DNA of 64,000 nt from Cryptomeria japonica (lineage: Eukaryota > Streptophyta > Pinopsida > Cupressales > Cupressaceae), in NCBI RefSeq assembly GCF_030272615.1, contig NC_081407.1, positions 138,268,897 through 138,332,896 of the forward strand. The letters are read 5' to 3'. Positions 34,561 to 47,848 of the stretch are shown here, piece after piece. The notes under the pieces are model-generated. The model was not told the origin of the DNA, ran no database searches, and saw only the letters and a list, made by a program, of their open reading frames with translations. Position 1 is the stretch's first letter. Each line of letters starts with the position of its first letter. Both the position numbers and the translations under genes were made by a program.

Positions 34561-37500
34561 AAAATTAGGACTCCACCACTTGGATTGATAAAGCCACTAA
34601 TTTTTCTTGGGACCACCACACAGTAAGGAGGGAATTGAATTTTTTTGATCCAATCCTAAAAGGGCTTAATATAGATCAAATTAATCCTCCTTGTTTGAGT
34701 TGAACCTTAATTTATATTAGGGTTAAATTGCAATGCTAGATATAGGATAAAAAAATAAGTAATTGACATAACATAATAGTAACAAAATGTTCTAGATGTC
34801 ATGCAGAGTTGTAAACATAGATTTGAGGATGGTAAATAGATCAGAAGTTATGATGGAAAGTTCAAGAAGAATTATAAACCTGTATGTGGGCACCTATGTG
34901 GGCCTACATCTTGAGGAGGCAACCACTACTTACAAAATTGCTCAATCATTACCATTTTTTGGGCTTAGTTTTAATGGATAGAAATATTTTTATTAAGGTA
35001 TAGGAAGGCCAACTATAGATACTGTTCAACCCAACAATATGAATAATAACTCCAGTTGAAGTCTCAACCCGAAGTTTGGACATTCACTTGGTAAAGTCAC
35101 TATTTCCATAGCTAGTGTTCATTTGATTGTCAACACAGGGACGTAATACTTGAAATGGGTTTGCACTATATATGCACTAAGTTCTTGCAATAGCTACTCT
35201 GCATTACTGCAACAACTAACATTTATGTAGAAAAGATAAGAAAGAATTGAAACTATTGAAAGGCTACATGAAAACTTCTACATTAACATAAATTCATTCA
35301 AGCAATACTAGCTAAGTTCAATGCTGCTAAACATAAATTAATCTGTTTTGGTTTGGCTGCAAGAACAATCAATGCAAGAACGTCTACTGCAACTAAAGAA
35401 GAAAACTAATTTTAACAAGACACAGGAACACTCACCAAGTGGGCCCCTTCAATGAGTGATTTCAGGCTTCCCAAAAACAATTCTAAGTGCTTAGAATAAT
35501 ATATTTTTATTCATTGTTCTTTGGAAGTCATTACATGATTCAACATCAAAAGAAACTCAAAACACTTGTAACTTATTTCTAAAATCCCCTACTCTGTTTT
35601 CTCTCTTTTCTGTCTAACCTCAGAAAAGAGATGAAGACCTTTATTTAAAAGAAAACAATAATTTCCTATTACACAAATCATGCTGAAAAGAAGAGGCGGA
35701 TAACTAATCAAGAAAGGAAATATCCAAAGTTAAGTCATTGATAATGTGGATCTAAACCGAACCACAGTCATAACACATCGTGGCAATATTTTCAACACTA
35801 ATGTCTGCTTGAGTAAGACATTAGTAAACATTGCACAATTACTTTTCCTCTGTCGTTCCTTATGCTCATCAACATTTCTACTGATTTGATCTTTCAATCT
35901 CCTCCTTGAATATCTCCTACTGCAACTGGCGCGACAGGAGAGCCTTCCCAACAACATCAATTTATTCCTGCAATCTCAAAAAGAAAGAACATACACATCT
36001 ATTTTAATAAATCAAAACATCTATTAATTTAACACATAATATTGCCTAAACAATCTGCATGGCAACAGGAATGAATAACATGGCCACAGGAATAAACTGG
36101 CAAAGACAAAACACGTTTTAATAGGTTCAGGCTAACATTCTGAAATACATATAGTAAACTTTTGATACATCATTAATATTATGTAAATCAAAATATGAGA
36201 AAACTTAAGACAAGCTGATGATAAAACTATGCTAATGTCTCAACTTATCAGATACTATTATGTATGATATTGGTAAATTGATCTACATGGGTCACTAGAT
36301 TTGGTAAACGGTTTGTGTTCACCATATGGAAGTGTTATGCTCCATCATGTCAAGGATTAATTTTTTTGAAAAATTCATAAGTGAACTGAAGGAAAGTAGG
36401 TTCGATAATGTTATAAGAGGGTTTATTAACAATCATAATTGTTGCTCCAAATCTTCTAGATTTAGTACTCAAAACCAAGATAAAAGGAATAAGACAATTT
36501 TAGATAAAGAGATAAAATGCATCCTAAAATAATAGATAGTTAATCACCAATTAATTTATGATTGAGTTTTGGAAGGTTTTTAATGGCCTTTTTTGGTTGA
36601 TGACAAAATTTAAGATTGAGCGATGGAATGCGTAATATGTCATTATTCTATTCCCATCCTCTAAGGTTTGTTGAAGATTTGGTTTAGATGGATAACTCTC
36701 TCCCTTGACTCACCATTTGGATGGACAAATGGAGCTCTTGGGAAGAATAATCTCCTAATCATCATGAATCATTGAGAAGATAAGATTTCTTAGGAATATG
36801 AATGTGAAGGTGATAAGTGTCACCTTCACATTAAAGGATTCTACGATTTATTTTTGTAAGAATTTTCCTATATCAACCCAAGATCTAGAGGCCAATAAAT
36901 ACCACAAAAGTAAGAGAGAACAAAATAGACAAAAACAAACTATATTCTCATCAAGATGCAAAATGCCCAACTAAGTACAATGTACATGTGATGCATATAT
37001 AGGTAAAGAAACAGGAGAAGAGACACACAAGGATGACATGTGGCTCAATGAAATGCAAGGGTAGGTAGGAGTAGCTAGGAGAAAATAATATATAATTCCA
37101 CTAAAGGTGGATCACCCACCAAAGGTGGAATTCTGCCAAAAACGATATTCCCTATAAATGCAATTTCCTAAGTGTCTTGTATGTCAATTACTATGAAATG
37201 CATTATTTTAAGTTAACTTAAGTAAAGTGTAATTAGATGAGACATAAATTACACCAACAATTTTTATTTATTTCCTTTAGGGGGTAATGGCAAGGGATTT
37301 TTCTAGAATTTTTGTTTGATTTGCAATTTTATTTTAGTTTCTTAGTTTGGAGAGAAATATTTGAAAACAGTTTTGGGAAAAATTTGGAGATTTTCTCAAT
37401 GGGAAAGAGGAAGAGGAGGGAAAGGAGATTGTCAGCATTCAAAAGGAAGAAAGCTCACCTCTACCATTAATTCAGAAAGGTTAGGTTTTCTTAATTTCAT

Positions 37501-39810
37501 CTTTTCTTTAATATGATATGGGTATATGTAATTGAGAAAATTTTCTTGTTAAGAATTTTGTGTGGAGATAGTTGTGAAATTGTTTATGAAATTTTAGCTT
37601 CATTGTTTTTTTTCCTTGGGTGGAGTTTGAGCCTTTAAGAGCTAGTGCATAAAGACTATCAAATATTGCGAGTTTTCATATAAGTGATGTTATTTCTTTT
37701 AAAAGTTATAAGAGTTGATATACTTGTGGATTTTAGGGGTTTTTGGTGTATCTTCCTACTTAGGGGATGGTTAGAGCCATGTAATCACTTGATGATGCTA
37801 TGTTTGGATCGATGGAGAGCATTTACTCCCTCATTGATAAGTTGCTTGTAAACCTCTAAAAAGTGCCTATCAAGATAGTTGTGTTGGAGTTTGAGACCTC
37901 CTTTGGGAGAAGAAGAAGAATATATTCATGAGACTACATAAAAGTATAAGAATTGTTAATTTGATTGAAGTAAAAGATTAGCATTGAAAATTTTATTCCA
38001 CAAATTAAAAGGTAGATTTCCTTAAAAACTTAGAAGAATGGAAGAATTTATTTCCTTAAAAAATTAATAAGCAAATATTCTAGTGTGTGGTAATTTTTAA
38101 ATGAGGTACTTAGATCCTTAAGATTTCTTTACTGGAAGAATGGATCTAGCTACAAATTATTGTTGAATCTAACATTACAAAATAATGTATGAATAATTAA
38201 AATTTTAGTTAATTCTAATATTATAATCTTGTTTTCAAATTGACAAGATAATTATGTCAAGTTGAATTTTACATCAAAATCAAATTCAATCCTAGTTATG
38301 ATAATATAATTTATACATGCACTTTTTAAATAATATATAGGCAAGCACACTTTTGAATGTTAATTAATTGTCAAATATAACTACTTATATAAAAAATTCT
38401 AAATAGAATGATTGTTTTTTTATAGTTGAGAAACTATAAATAATTGTTATAACGTTAAATATAATAAGCACGAAATTGATAGTGTCATTACAATAAAAAT
38501 CATAAAACATATAATTTATTTAATTTAAAATTATAAAAAAAAATATATAAAAAGAAAATTTAAAATAATTAAATAAATGCAATTTAATTTGGGCGGCCTC
38601 TCAAATGGAGAAGCACAACTCCATATAGAATGTGCCTCCCTTATGGGAGGTGCGACCTCCATATGGACATTGTTGCTTCCATATGGGAGGTATTCCCATT
38701 TAAAATGAGAATTTCAATATTTTATTAAAAACAAAATATAACTTCTTTTTAATTTATCAAAAAAAACAAAATTAAAATAAATAAGAATGTAAAGGTACAT
38801 AAATATTTTTAAAAATTATCTTTCCTCTCTTTGTTTCCACAACAATACATTCAAAACAATATGCTTTTGGCATTAAAATACATATAATTGTAGTTCTTAA
38901 AGCTATAAATTAGAAACAATAATAGAAAACTGTTATACTTTGTCAAAAAAATAGAGATTTTTGTTAGAGGCATAAATCATTTGTGAAAAGCAAATTTTGT
39001 TGGACTTTTTAAAACATAATAAAAATAAAACTTGCTCTAAAATTTGTTGAAAACCCTGATTGTCACTTGCAATAAAGTAAGAGAATCACAAAGATTTATA
39101 AATATTAAGGGTTAGAAAATGAAAGATGTTAAACAATGACAATAAATAAAAAAATATTCATATGGTGAAATCAAATAATGAACTTTCATAGCACGTACCC
39201 AACAATTTTCAATGCATATTTATTTCATTTTTCTCCTCTCCTCAAACCTACGTACACAAGTGAATCAAATTGAAGAAAGAAAACATTTTTCTATTGTTTG
39301 AATAAGGATTAGGGTTTCTATAAGATGCCCTAAGACATAATGCAATGCTTTGGTCCAAGGGTGTTGTTTTGTTGCTTATCTCATTAAAATTTAATCTAAT
39401 ATAAAATTTGATTTAACCTATTTAATTAATGGTCTAAGTTAGGATGGAGCTCCATGTAACTAGGGACCCTCACTTTAAGTGCTTTTAAAACAACTTCCTT
39501 TATAATATTTAAAATAATTATAAGGCATGCTCATATTCTTATTAATATATTGCCTAATTAATTAATATCTTTGTAATGGTTAATTAAGCTTAGACTGGAG
39601 GAACAAAATATAATTAATATTCTCATGAACTAGTTGTTTTAATAGTAACTATAAGCATCAACTTATTGTCATGGTAAACAAAATGTCTATGTTCTTCTAC
39701 ATTATTCTTTTAATTGAATGGAGTCTCTAAATTAATCCTCTTATATTTAATTATTATGTTATTGTGGAAATATAAATAATTATTATTTGGGCTAGTTCTT
39801 TTATTTATTA
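34561..39810. other. Long AT-rich stretch without recognisable genes
   Basis: More than 5 kb with only short, motif-free frames. At 36840-37260 the text has an LTR-like character (AACCCAAGATCTAGAGG, later a CCACTAAAGGTGGATCACCCACCAAAGGTGG inverted/direct repeat) but no boundaries could be fixed. A CCATATGG-rich palindromic cluster lies at about 38590-38700. From 38200 to 39150 the sequence is extremely AT-rich. Confidence 0.45.
38590..38700. repeat. Cluster of short GC-richer palindromes
   Basis: Contains CCTCCCTTATGGGAGG (six-base inverted arms) and repeated CTCCATATGG/CTTCCATATGGGAGG words in alternating orientation, within very AT-rich flanks. Could be a fragment of an inverted-repeat transposon. 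Confidence 0.4.
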
Positions 39811-39821
39811 TAGTTATATAT
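39811..39821. repeat. Left target-site duplication of second LINE insertion
   Basis: TAGTTATATAT, identical to 40385-40395. The sequence is AT-rich, so a chance match is possible, but it borders LINE sequence. Confidence 0.5.
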
Positions 39822-40384
39822 GTGTTGATTAGATAAGCATGGGAAGGGCCCAAACCCATTATAGTTGAACCATCAAGTGAAATGAAGAAAATCTTACAAG
39901 ACTTGAGATTGGGAAAATAAACAAATAACAAGGTACAATCTTTTGACTAGAGCAAAGAACTAATGGGAAACAAGGGTATCGACCTTTAAACTATAGGCTT
40001 TTCTTTCACAACACACGAAAGAGAAAGAGGAGAAGAAGTAGAGCCTTTCCTCATCCTATAGGTGACCATCCAAGCAATTCTATCATCTTGAACCCCATTA
40101 CAATGAGAAACAAGAGGTGACTCCCTTATAAGGGAATCAACATTATCCAAAAGGGGGGACAACAAGGTGTCCAATCGGAAGACAAGTATCAATTGCATGA
40201 GTGAAATTGGGGAGAAGCAATCAAAAGAGTTGAACACTTAGTAGGAAGATCCAATGTGGTGAAATTGAACACGAAGCAAGAGGATCCACATTAGGAGTAT
40301 CAAGGGATGACAAGGGCACCCCAGACTCCTGGGATGAGTTATCCTCTAAAGAGGTAGGAACCTTAATAGTCAAGTGGTCTTTAT
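39822..40384 (-). mobile_element. LINE-derived insertion with ORF1 tail
   Basis: A minus-strand insertion of about 563 bp lies between 11-bp direct repeats. It starts in LINE ORF1 at TNKDHLTIKVPTSLED, homologous to TNDHLLI of the copy at 4725-5494, and continues with NSSQESGVPLSSLDTPN and, after a frame change, LLDNVDSLIRESPLVSHCNG. It then runs into untranslated sequence without any ORF2. A second, independent ORF1-only LINE derivative. Confidence 0.6.
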
Positions 40385-40932
40385 TAGTTATATATATTTT
40401 ATAATATTTTATAATAGAAATAATAAACGATGCGTCGTCATTAATTTTAGATATATGCCCTCATTACTTGCTAAGAGTCTGACCTTTTATGAAAATAATT
40501 GTCCATATTTAAAAATAGTAAATTTACGCAAGTTAAATCTTCTTGTATTAGTGTGGATGTTAAATGGAAAATATTTTATAATGGGTAATATTTAAGATGT
40601 AACATGTTTCCAATGTGTAATGGTAAAATGTTATCCTAATCTCTCAGGTTAATATAACAAAGGGTTAAATTATTATGTTATCAAAACTATTTGACTTTAA
40701 TCGAAAATGAATTTTACATAAGTTAGTTTCTATTAATCTAGATGATAGACAATATTTGTGTAACAATAGCAAAACAAATGCTTAATTGTGGAACTTGTGG
40801 CTTTAATTAAATACAATCTAAAAACATTAATTACATCTACCATTGAGAAAATATTAATACAAACCATAGTTTTAAAAAAGATGTTGATTGTTTGCACACA
40901 TTTATGAATATATCTACAAACACACACACACA

Positions 40933-40979
<47 letters not shown>

Positions 40980-42845
40980 GACATATATACATGTACATGA
41001 CACACATACATACATGTGTGTGTGTGTATGAATGTATTTATGTGCATATGTATGTATGTAACACTTAACTACACACATACACATAAAAACTAATCTTATC
41101 AAAGTTGAAGTACCACTTAGGTCCTAAATGATGATAATGGCCTTCTCCAACCACAACTTTGTTGACATTATCCCTACACTTTATACTTCCTTAGACATCT
41201 TCATTGATTTCTTGATACCATAAAGATAAATAGTAAAAGTAATATCATTACTTAACACCATATCCATGTCAATATGATAATCTAAATATGGATAACATAA
41301 ATGGTACTCCAGTTGCAAACCATTCTTATGGGGTGGACATAATATTACTAGGCATGCTTATAAATTTATACCCCTGTGAATTAATTGCATCACAACTCAA
41401 AGATATTTGAATTAGTGATGGATTTGCATAACAAGGCAACTAAACTCATCAAGGATCATATTTGAGGTGTCTTCACTTTTAGTTTCTTAATTCAATATTT
41501 GCTTTGAATACCAGATACCTTAAAATTCCAAAAAGCAATAAAGATTCCTAAAATACAATAGTTACCTCTATTTTGTCTTTTTTCAAATTAAGGTTTAATT
41601 ATATCTAGAATCACTAGCCATCTCGAGGACATTGCAGATTCCCCAAAACATTCCAAGACATTCCCTGATTTTTGAAGTGATGTCCCCACTTGCAATTCAT
41701 GAGTAGAAAGGTAACTAGAGTGATTTCTCGTCATTCCTAGAGGGCATCCCTATCCTTAAAATGCCCCTTTTTAAGGTTCCAACAAGTGGGTGTATGAAAT
41801 CAAACAAGCTTAAATGATTATCTCCTACGATGGGTTGAAACAATGCTAAATCTTCAAACGGGTAGAGTATTATCGTAACTAGAAGTTGCATCAACTTCCA
41901 TCAAGTCGTGAATAAAAGTATCAAGTGCATGTGATGCATTTGTATGAAGGTTCTAATTTTCTTTATTGTGTATTTGAATCTTACAACATATGAATTCAAA
42001 GGTACTTTTATATTATTATTTTGTGATTTTTTCGTTCAACATATCTTACATAACACTATCATCAATGTCATTGAATCAATATTTTTCGTCTATATAATAT
42101 TAAGTATCTTGCGTTAAAATAATACTAAAACTAAAACAAAGTGAATTCTCATAATAATAAATTGGTAAATGGTATTAAATTGTGAATAATATACTTATTT
42201 TGTTGACCATCAAATCCATATGTTTATTGGTATGAATGCTTTCAGTACATTCTTTTGCATTCAAACATTACAATGTTATTGTACCATAAGAATTAAAAGA
42301 TACTTGTGTATTCATATTTAATGACTATTTTCCATCCAACATATTTAATGTAATACTTTCTCTATATCATCAAATAAATATTGTAATGATTAAACGAAAA
42401 TTCTTACATTAACATTTATTATTCTTCTTAACAATAACATTCAATTCACTTACTTTTAGACTACCAAGACATTCATTAAATTATTTGATTAAATTCAAAT
42501 TGAAATTATTTCCTAGGGCCTGCAATCTCATATGCATTCAAAGTCCCTTGCAAATTAGTGAGCAACATATCCTTTTCATTGAGTCTTTTATATGCCATTA
42601 ACTCAAAAGTTGAAAGACATGCCTGATTTTTTTACGGAAGAAATTGGGCAATTCTATGGTTAATCCTTTCTTAAAACATTTTTGATATCAAGAACTAAAA
42701 GTCATCTTGTCTTCCACTTGATTCTTGTCATGTGCAATTGTAACCATGAAAATTATGAGCTTCCCTTAATGATAGGCTTTGCCCAAACTAGTAGAGGCCA
42801 CGTACTAAAGATTTTTCCCTAAATAGGAGTAATTCTAAGGAAATG
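40385..42845. other. AT-rich spacer with CA/TA microsatellite and a weak gag trace
   Basis: No intact gene. On the minus strand at about 42515-42620, EKDMLLTNLQGTLNAYEI resembles the end of a copia gag UBN2 domain (compare MDKIYGSLSSYEM in the copia element at 46136), but it is too short to be certain. Confidence 0.4.
40919..40979. repeat. (CA)n(TA)n microsatellite
   Basis: CA repeats interrupted once by TA, then a short TA run. A shorter TG run follows at about 41016-41028, so the region 40919-41030 has inverted CA/TG blocks. Confidence 0.95.
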
Positions 42846-45200
42846 TGTCAGATACAAGATGCCACTGAGAGGGGGGGTGAATCAATGGTTTCCAAAACTC
42901 TTACCCATTTAGTCCTAAGAGTGAGTACCAGTTAGCAATGCAAACACTAAGTAAACCTACCAGTGAGATAAAGCAAGACATCACAATGCAATCACACAAA
43001 GGCACATCACATGACGCCGGTATATACGAGGAAAACCCAAGATGGGAAAAACCTCAGTTAGAAAAGCTGTTGGAGTCTATTGCTCCAATCCAGCCTCACA
43101 ATGAAAACACTGGTTACAACATTTAGGGCACCAACCCAAGGAGCACCACCCCTACTGACTTAGGGTACCAACCCAAGGAGCACCAACCCAAACTGATTTA
43201 TGGGCACCAACCCAAAGGAACATATCTTGAATGGTGGACCTTAAATGCTACTTATCCCAGTTACAAATGAGTTATGTAACATCTGCAAGTAATCTCTCTC
43301 AACTGGTTTCTCTCCTACTCATCTTTACCGGTAGTATTCTCTGTCTTCCACTCTACCTCCTCTCTGTCGGTTCACACTCCTCTGCCTTACCGGTTCACTC
43401 CTATCACCTGTCACACTCCCTCCTTCTTGTCTGATCTATTCTTACTCTCTACCTCTCTCTTCTTTGCTTGCTACTGCTGCCTTATCGGTTCAGGCTCTAC
43501 CGGTTGTCTGTCTTTGCACCTGGTTACCAGTGACTTCCACAATACCAGTTAAAACCTACTTTGTCCTTCACCTTGTTGGATCTCCTTCAACACTCCCTGC
43601 ATGCTTCATTCTCTCTGCTTCCTTCTTACCGATGCAAACCGTACCACTTTATACTACTGTTAAACTCTATAACAATTTACTGGTTGCCTTGGCCTTACAG
43701 GTTAAATCACTTTTAAAACTCTTATCAGTTGCACCTCCAAATGCTCAATTGCTTCACTCTCACAGTTAGATCAACTCTTTTCTTTCAACTAGCATCACAC
43801 CTTCTAGAAGCATCAATTGATCTGGTCTTCTCTCTACATACTTATAGTCAAGTGTTCCCACCATAACGCAACTTCAAACGTTTGGTGTGCTAGGGTTTCT
43901 TCCATTGATCATGAGGAGTATCAGATCCAATCAGATCTTGTTCTACATGTAGATCGACATCCTGCAAGTAAATCAGACATCACCACCATATCTCCTTTCT
44001 TCCAAAGTATGTGTACTATACTTAGCAAACACAGACTATCCGTTGATGTAGCACTTGGTCAAACACCATCAATGGTTCAGCATTTTGCATCACCTACTTT
44101 GATATGCACCAAGACACTCTGCATCGATCTCCTTGGTTCGACTTTCCTTGAGCCACAAACCTTTGCAACACATCCTATGATTTTTGGGGTCTTCTTTTAA
44201 TGTCGATTGACTCTGCAACTGCCTCATCGGCACACACTCCATCTACCAATTCTCGCATGTTTTCCACCTCGACTCCATGTGGAACCTTTGTCGGCATCTA
44301 CCTTATCTCACTATGTCGGTCAGACTTGGTCACTGACCAATAACACACAAACAGTGTATGCTTCATACTATCAGTCCATCTTTTCCTTTGACTCTCTAAC
44401 CCAACTAGTATATCTTGCCTTACTGGTATACACCAACATGCCTTCCCCTTCCTTGTGTCAGTGGATCATGTTAGTCAGTCATCACACATACCGGTCCTCA
44501 ACAGGTATCTAGTGTGACTCACCATGTGCATTTTCATCTGATAGAGAGCACTTCACTTTGCCTCTTGGCTCTCTTACTGGTTGTATCCTTGATGGCACCA
44601 CTCCATTAATCTTCCACTATCTCGCACCAATCTATATCTGCATTCCGAAGTGAATCTATGTGTACAGATGCAACACTTACATTCTTCTTCATCTGACCAG
44701 TTCACCTCTCAACCAGTTTGCCTAAATGGAAAACTCTTCACTACTTACTCTCTCTTTTCTGTTCCGATAACTCATCATCCATCCTCTTGTTGATCCAGTG
44801 CACATCTCTAGATTGTCATGCTCAAGGCATACACTTATCATCCGATTAGTGGAGGTAGATACATAGTGCCTCACAATTTGCCAATTACTGGTGGGAGAGG
44901 ATCTAAGTCACCTACATCCAACATTGTACTGATATGACCTCCTTGTTTGAGAAGACAACTTTATATCATTCTTCTTTTCATCTGGTGACAACATCATTTA
45001 CCAGTGGGAGAACTTCTAGATGTCATCACACTAGCATACCGATGGCCTATTCACTCTACAGTCTTACCGGTCATCATCTTACGGGTTAGTACCAACATGT
45101 ATACAAACTTGTTCATCCACTTGTTCACTGGGTACCAGTTTCTTCACCCCCAACATCAACTTTTATACCAATTGACATCAATGACAACACAACACCAACA
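42846..45200 (-). mobile_element. 3' LTR of copia element E, 2.36 kb
   Basis: It starts TGTCAGATACAAGATGCCACTGAGAGG and ends ACACCAACA, followed by a polypurine-tract complement, so the element lies on the minus strand. The start is homologous to the LTR of copia element C at 46136 (TGTTGGACACAATGG..CACTGAGAGG), but the families have diverged. Near the left end, GGCACCAACCCAAGGAGCACCAACCC words recur as short tandem repeats (43128-43220). ACCGGT and its one-base variants occur many times. Reading frames of 67-127 codons inside are Ser/Leu/His-rich noise. Confidence 0.75.
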
Positions 45201-45214
45201 ATCTCCCCTTTCGC
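45201..45214 (-). other. Polypurine tract of copia element E
   Basis: ATCTCCCCTTTCG on the + strand, that is CGAAAGGGGAGAT on the coding strand, abuts the LTR end. Confidence 0.7.
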
Positions 45215-46135
45215 ATTGATGTCAACACATGTAGCATTCGATATACTACATGCATTCTCTCTCCCTCTTTGACAATAGTGGCAAAGGGAACTGACATCCG
45301 ATATACTACAAGCATTATCTCTCCCTCTTTCTACTGGTTGCTTCTCCATTTTGGGCCACTATGCTTTGCATCATCTCAAACAACAACACTTGAGATGGAG
45401 GGTTCAAACACCAACATTATATACTAGTCTGATACCAATTGTAGAACCACCCAATTGTTGAAAGGTGTGTCAGTAAATACTACTAACCTGTCGGTCAAAC
45501 TGCATCTGCTCTATCTGATACCAATTGTACATTCTTAATCTATGAGGGTTGCTTAGACACCAATTTGTTGATAGAAATCAGTTACCAATCTGATATATAT
45601 TCTTCCCCTATGCATGTAACTCTCCCACTTTGAGCTTGCAACCAATTGAGTGAGCCCTTTTCTTCTCCTTTGTAGGTTGTTCTACCTATAAACCAGACTG
45701 TAGTTCCTGTCAGCCGGTGGCCCAATGATAGATGAGCACATCCTTTTCATGTTCTACTATACTCCTGGGCAACCTGATTGTGACTTAGATAGATAAACAA
45801 ATTGAATAGGCAACTTCCCAAAGTCACTAACATATCGATATGATCAAACAACTGCCTGATCAACAACTATGTTCAATATATCGGATGCCATTCAGAAAAT
45901 ATGGCAGTGAACTCCTCGTGAACCACAGATCTTAGGTCATCTTAGCCTATCAAGTCCTAACCTAGCGCTTCAAACCGCACGATGTACGATAAAAGTGAGC
46001 ATCTATGATCTGTAGATGATCTACCACTTCCATGATGTCCATCACACTCTTGTGAAATCTTGTTTCATGACCATAATGCCAGCCTACATCAACATCATGT
46101 CAAATATCCAAATGGTTGACTCATCAGGATGTGTG
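45215..46135 (-). mobile_element. Decayed internal 3' part of copia element E
   Basis: This is sequence between the polypurine tract and the point where element C inserted. It holds two copies, exactly 60 bp apart, of a block with CGATATACTACA and CTCTCCCTCTTT (45239 and 45299), and several CTGATACCAATTG words. No pol domain could be read. The remaining part of element E should lie beyond the right edge of the window, past elements C and D. Confidence 0.5.
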
Positions 46136-47833
46136 TGTTGGACACAATGGATCACTGAGAGGGGGGTGAATCAATGATTTAAACACTTTCTTTTCTAATC
46201 AGAGATATATCAGTACTATATAAAATAGACAGAGTGTTGACCTGTAAGCTAAACAATGCAAACTAAGTGTGTGAAAGGATTTTCCCTAACATCAAAATAA
46301 CACATACACAAGAATGCATCACATAACACCAGATATACAAGGAAAACCTAATGTGGGAAAAACCTCAGTGAGAATCGCTGCTAGAGATCTAATCCAATCT
46401 AGCCTCACAGTGAAAATGATCTAATTACAATTTTAGGGCACCAACCCAAGAAACACCAACACTTGATTTATGAGCACAAACTCAATGTAGCACCAACCCC
46501 TGAACAATTTATAGGCTACAACCTAAAGGAGCTACAACCCCTACACTAAGCACCTACTTATTGAAGACAATATGAAAATTCAAATACATAAGTAAATTCC
46601 CTATTGTAAATGAAGTTTTGCAACCCTCTAATATTCTTCTCTATCGGTTTCAATGTTACTGGTTTGTGAAACCTCCGCACACACTGCAAAACTCCCTTTA
46701 TGATAGTCCTTACTCTATTGAAACTTTTATCCCTCTAACTGTTGGATTCACTTCACACTTGCCCACACTTTTCCAGGTTTTGTCTCTGTCGGTTCACACA
46801 CACCTTACTAGTTTCTCCTTCAACACACAGTCACTTAAGGTTTTTCTTGTTCTTCACTCAAACAATCTTTTCTCCCTTACTTTCATTCGCCAGCATCATC
46901 ACATCACATTCAGCGGCAACAACCTCATTGATTTAGACTTGTATATTTAAAAAAAGTCTTCCTGTCAAAAAAAAATTCAAACTTCAGGGGGTTAGGGTTT
47001 CTTTCCTTCGACCAAATTTGTATCCATTCTGATTCGATCTACCTTGGATCACTCACCTACATTGGGGAGATGCATCTATACATGTTTTTATTCATCCAAT
47101 GTATGTTTGCTAAAAATAGAAAACTTAACCCTTCTTTGTGGCCTTGATCTTTATTGACCTCATTTCACCCAAATGTTTCTAACTGAAGGTCAATCTGCAA
47201 TCGGATTTCATGCCTCGATCACAATGCCAACAACTACCTGATCATTCTCTATCATCCATTCTTCCTCGAGCCGCATCAGTCAAATATCATCCCATGATTT
47301 GTGGTTTTATCATTTAATGACCACCAACTACACAGACAACCATGTCGATGAACATTTCATCAACCTCTACATGTTTACCAACTCAACTCCATGAAGGACA
47401 CATCAGCATATATTCAACTCACTATCATAGGGTCGGTTCAACCTTGAACAAATGGAAAACCGTTCTTCCGGTAGAACCTTACCGGTATGATCAAACACTC
47501 TTACCGACAACACATCATCCTGACAATTCATCTTGCCTTATGGTATGACTTCATGTCATTCTTTCTGTTCAGCTCACCGGGTGTTGTTGTGATTCATCAA
47601 ACATTCCACCTCTTCATCACAAACAACAAGCCTTCATACTAGTTTATGCCTTACCGGTTATAACTCAATCATGCCAACTCACTCCTGCATCTCACCTCAT
47701 ACTAGTACTATCATCTATCAACTCATAGCATACTTTTCTTCTTTATGTCGGTTCAATCTTCTTCATATCGGTTGACACACTCTATCGATAACCTGCAATA
47801 CCAGTTGACATCAATGACAACTCAATGCCAACA
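46136..47833 (-). repeat. 3' LTR of copia element C
   Basis: 1,698 bp, TGTTGGACAC to ATGCCAACA. It carries the same short GCACCAACCC-type repeats at 46438-46530 as element E. It has about 45 bp near 46865-46915 that the 5' LTR lacks. Confidence 0.88.
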
Positions 47834-47848
47834 ATATCCCCCTTAGGC
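47834..47848 (-). other. Polypurine tract of copia element C
   Basis: ATATCCCCCTTAGG on the + strand, CCTAAGGGGGATAT on the coding strand, abuts the 3' LTR. Confidence 0.8.

Noticed and set aside
35730-35960. 76-codon minus-strand Arg/Ser-rich frame
   Set aside because: No domain, no neighbours in the same orientation, low-complexity basic sequence.
36326-36532. 68-codon + strand frame with a Cys/Asn/Ser-rich sequence
   Set aside because: No motif, homologous neighbour or codon signal was seen; compatible with chance in AT-rich DNA.
36840-37260. LTR-like text considered as a solo LTR
   Set aside because: No defensible TG..CA ends, partner copy or target duplication in the window.
40733-41102. 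Minus-strand frames rich in Cys-Val repeats
   Set aside because: They are translations of the CA/TG microsatellite.
43231-44512. Several + strand reading frames of 67-127 codons
   Set aside because: They lie wholly inside the copia LTR at 42846-45200, are Ser/Leu/His/Thr-rich without motifs, and arise from its C/T-rich composition.
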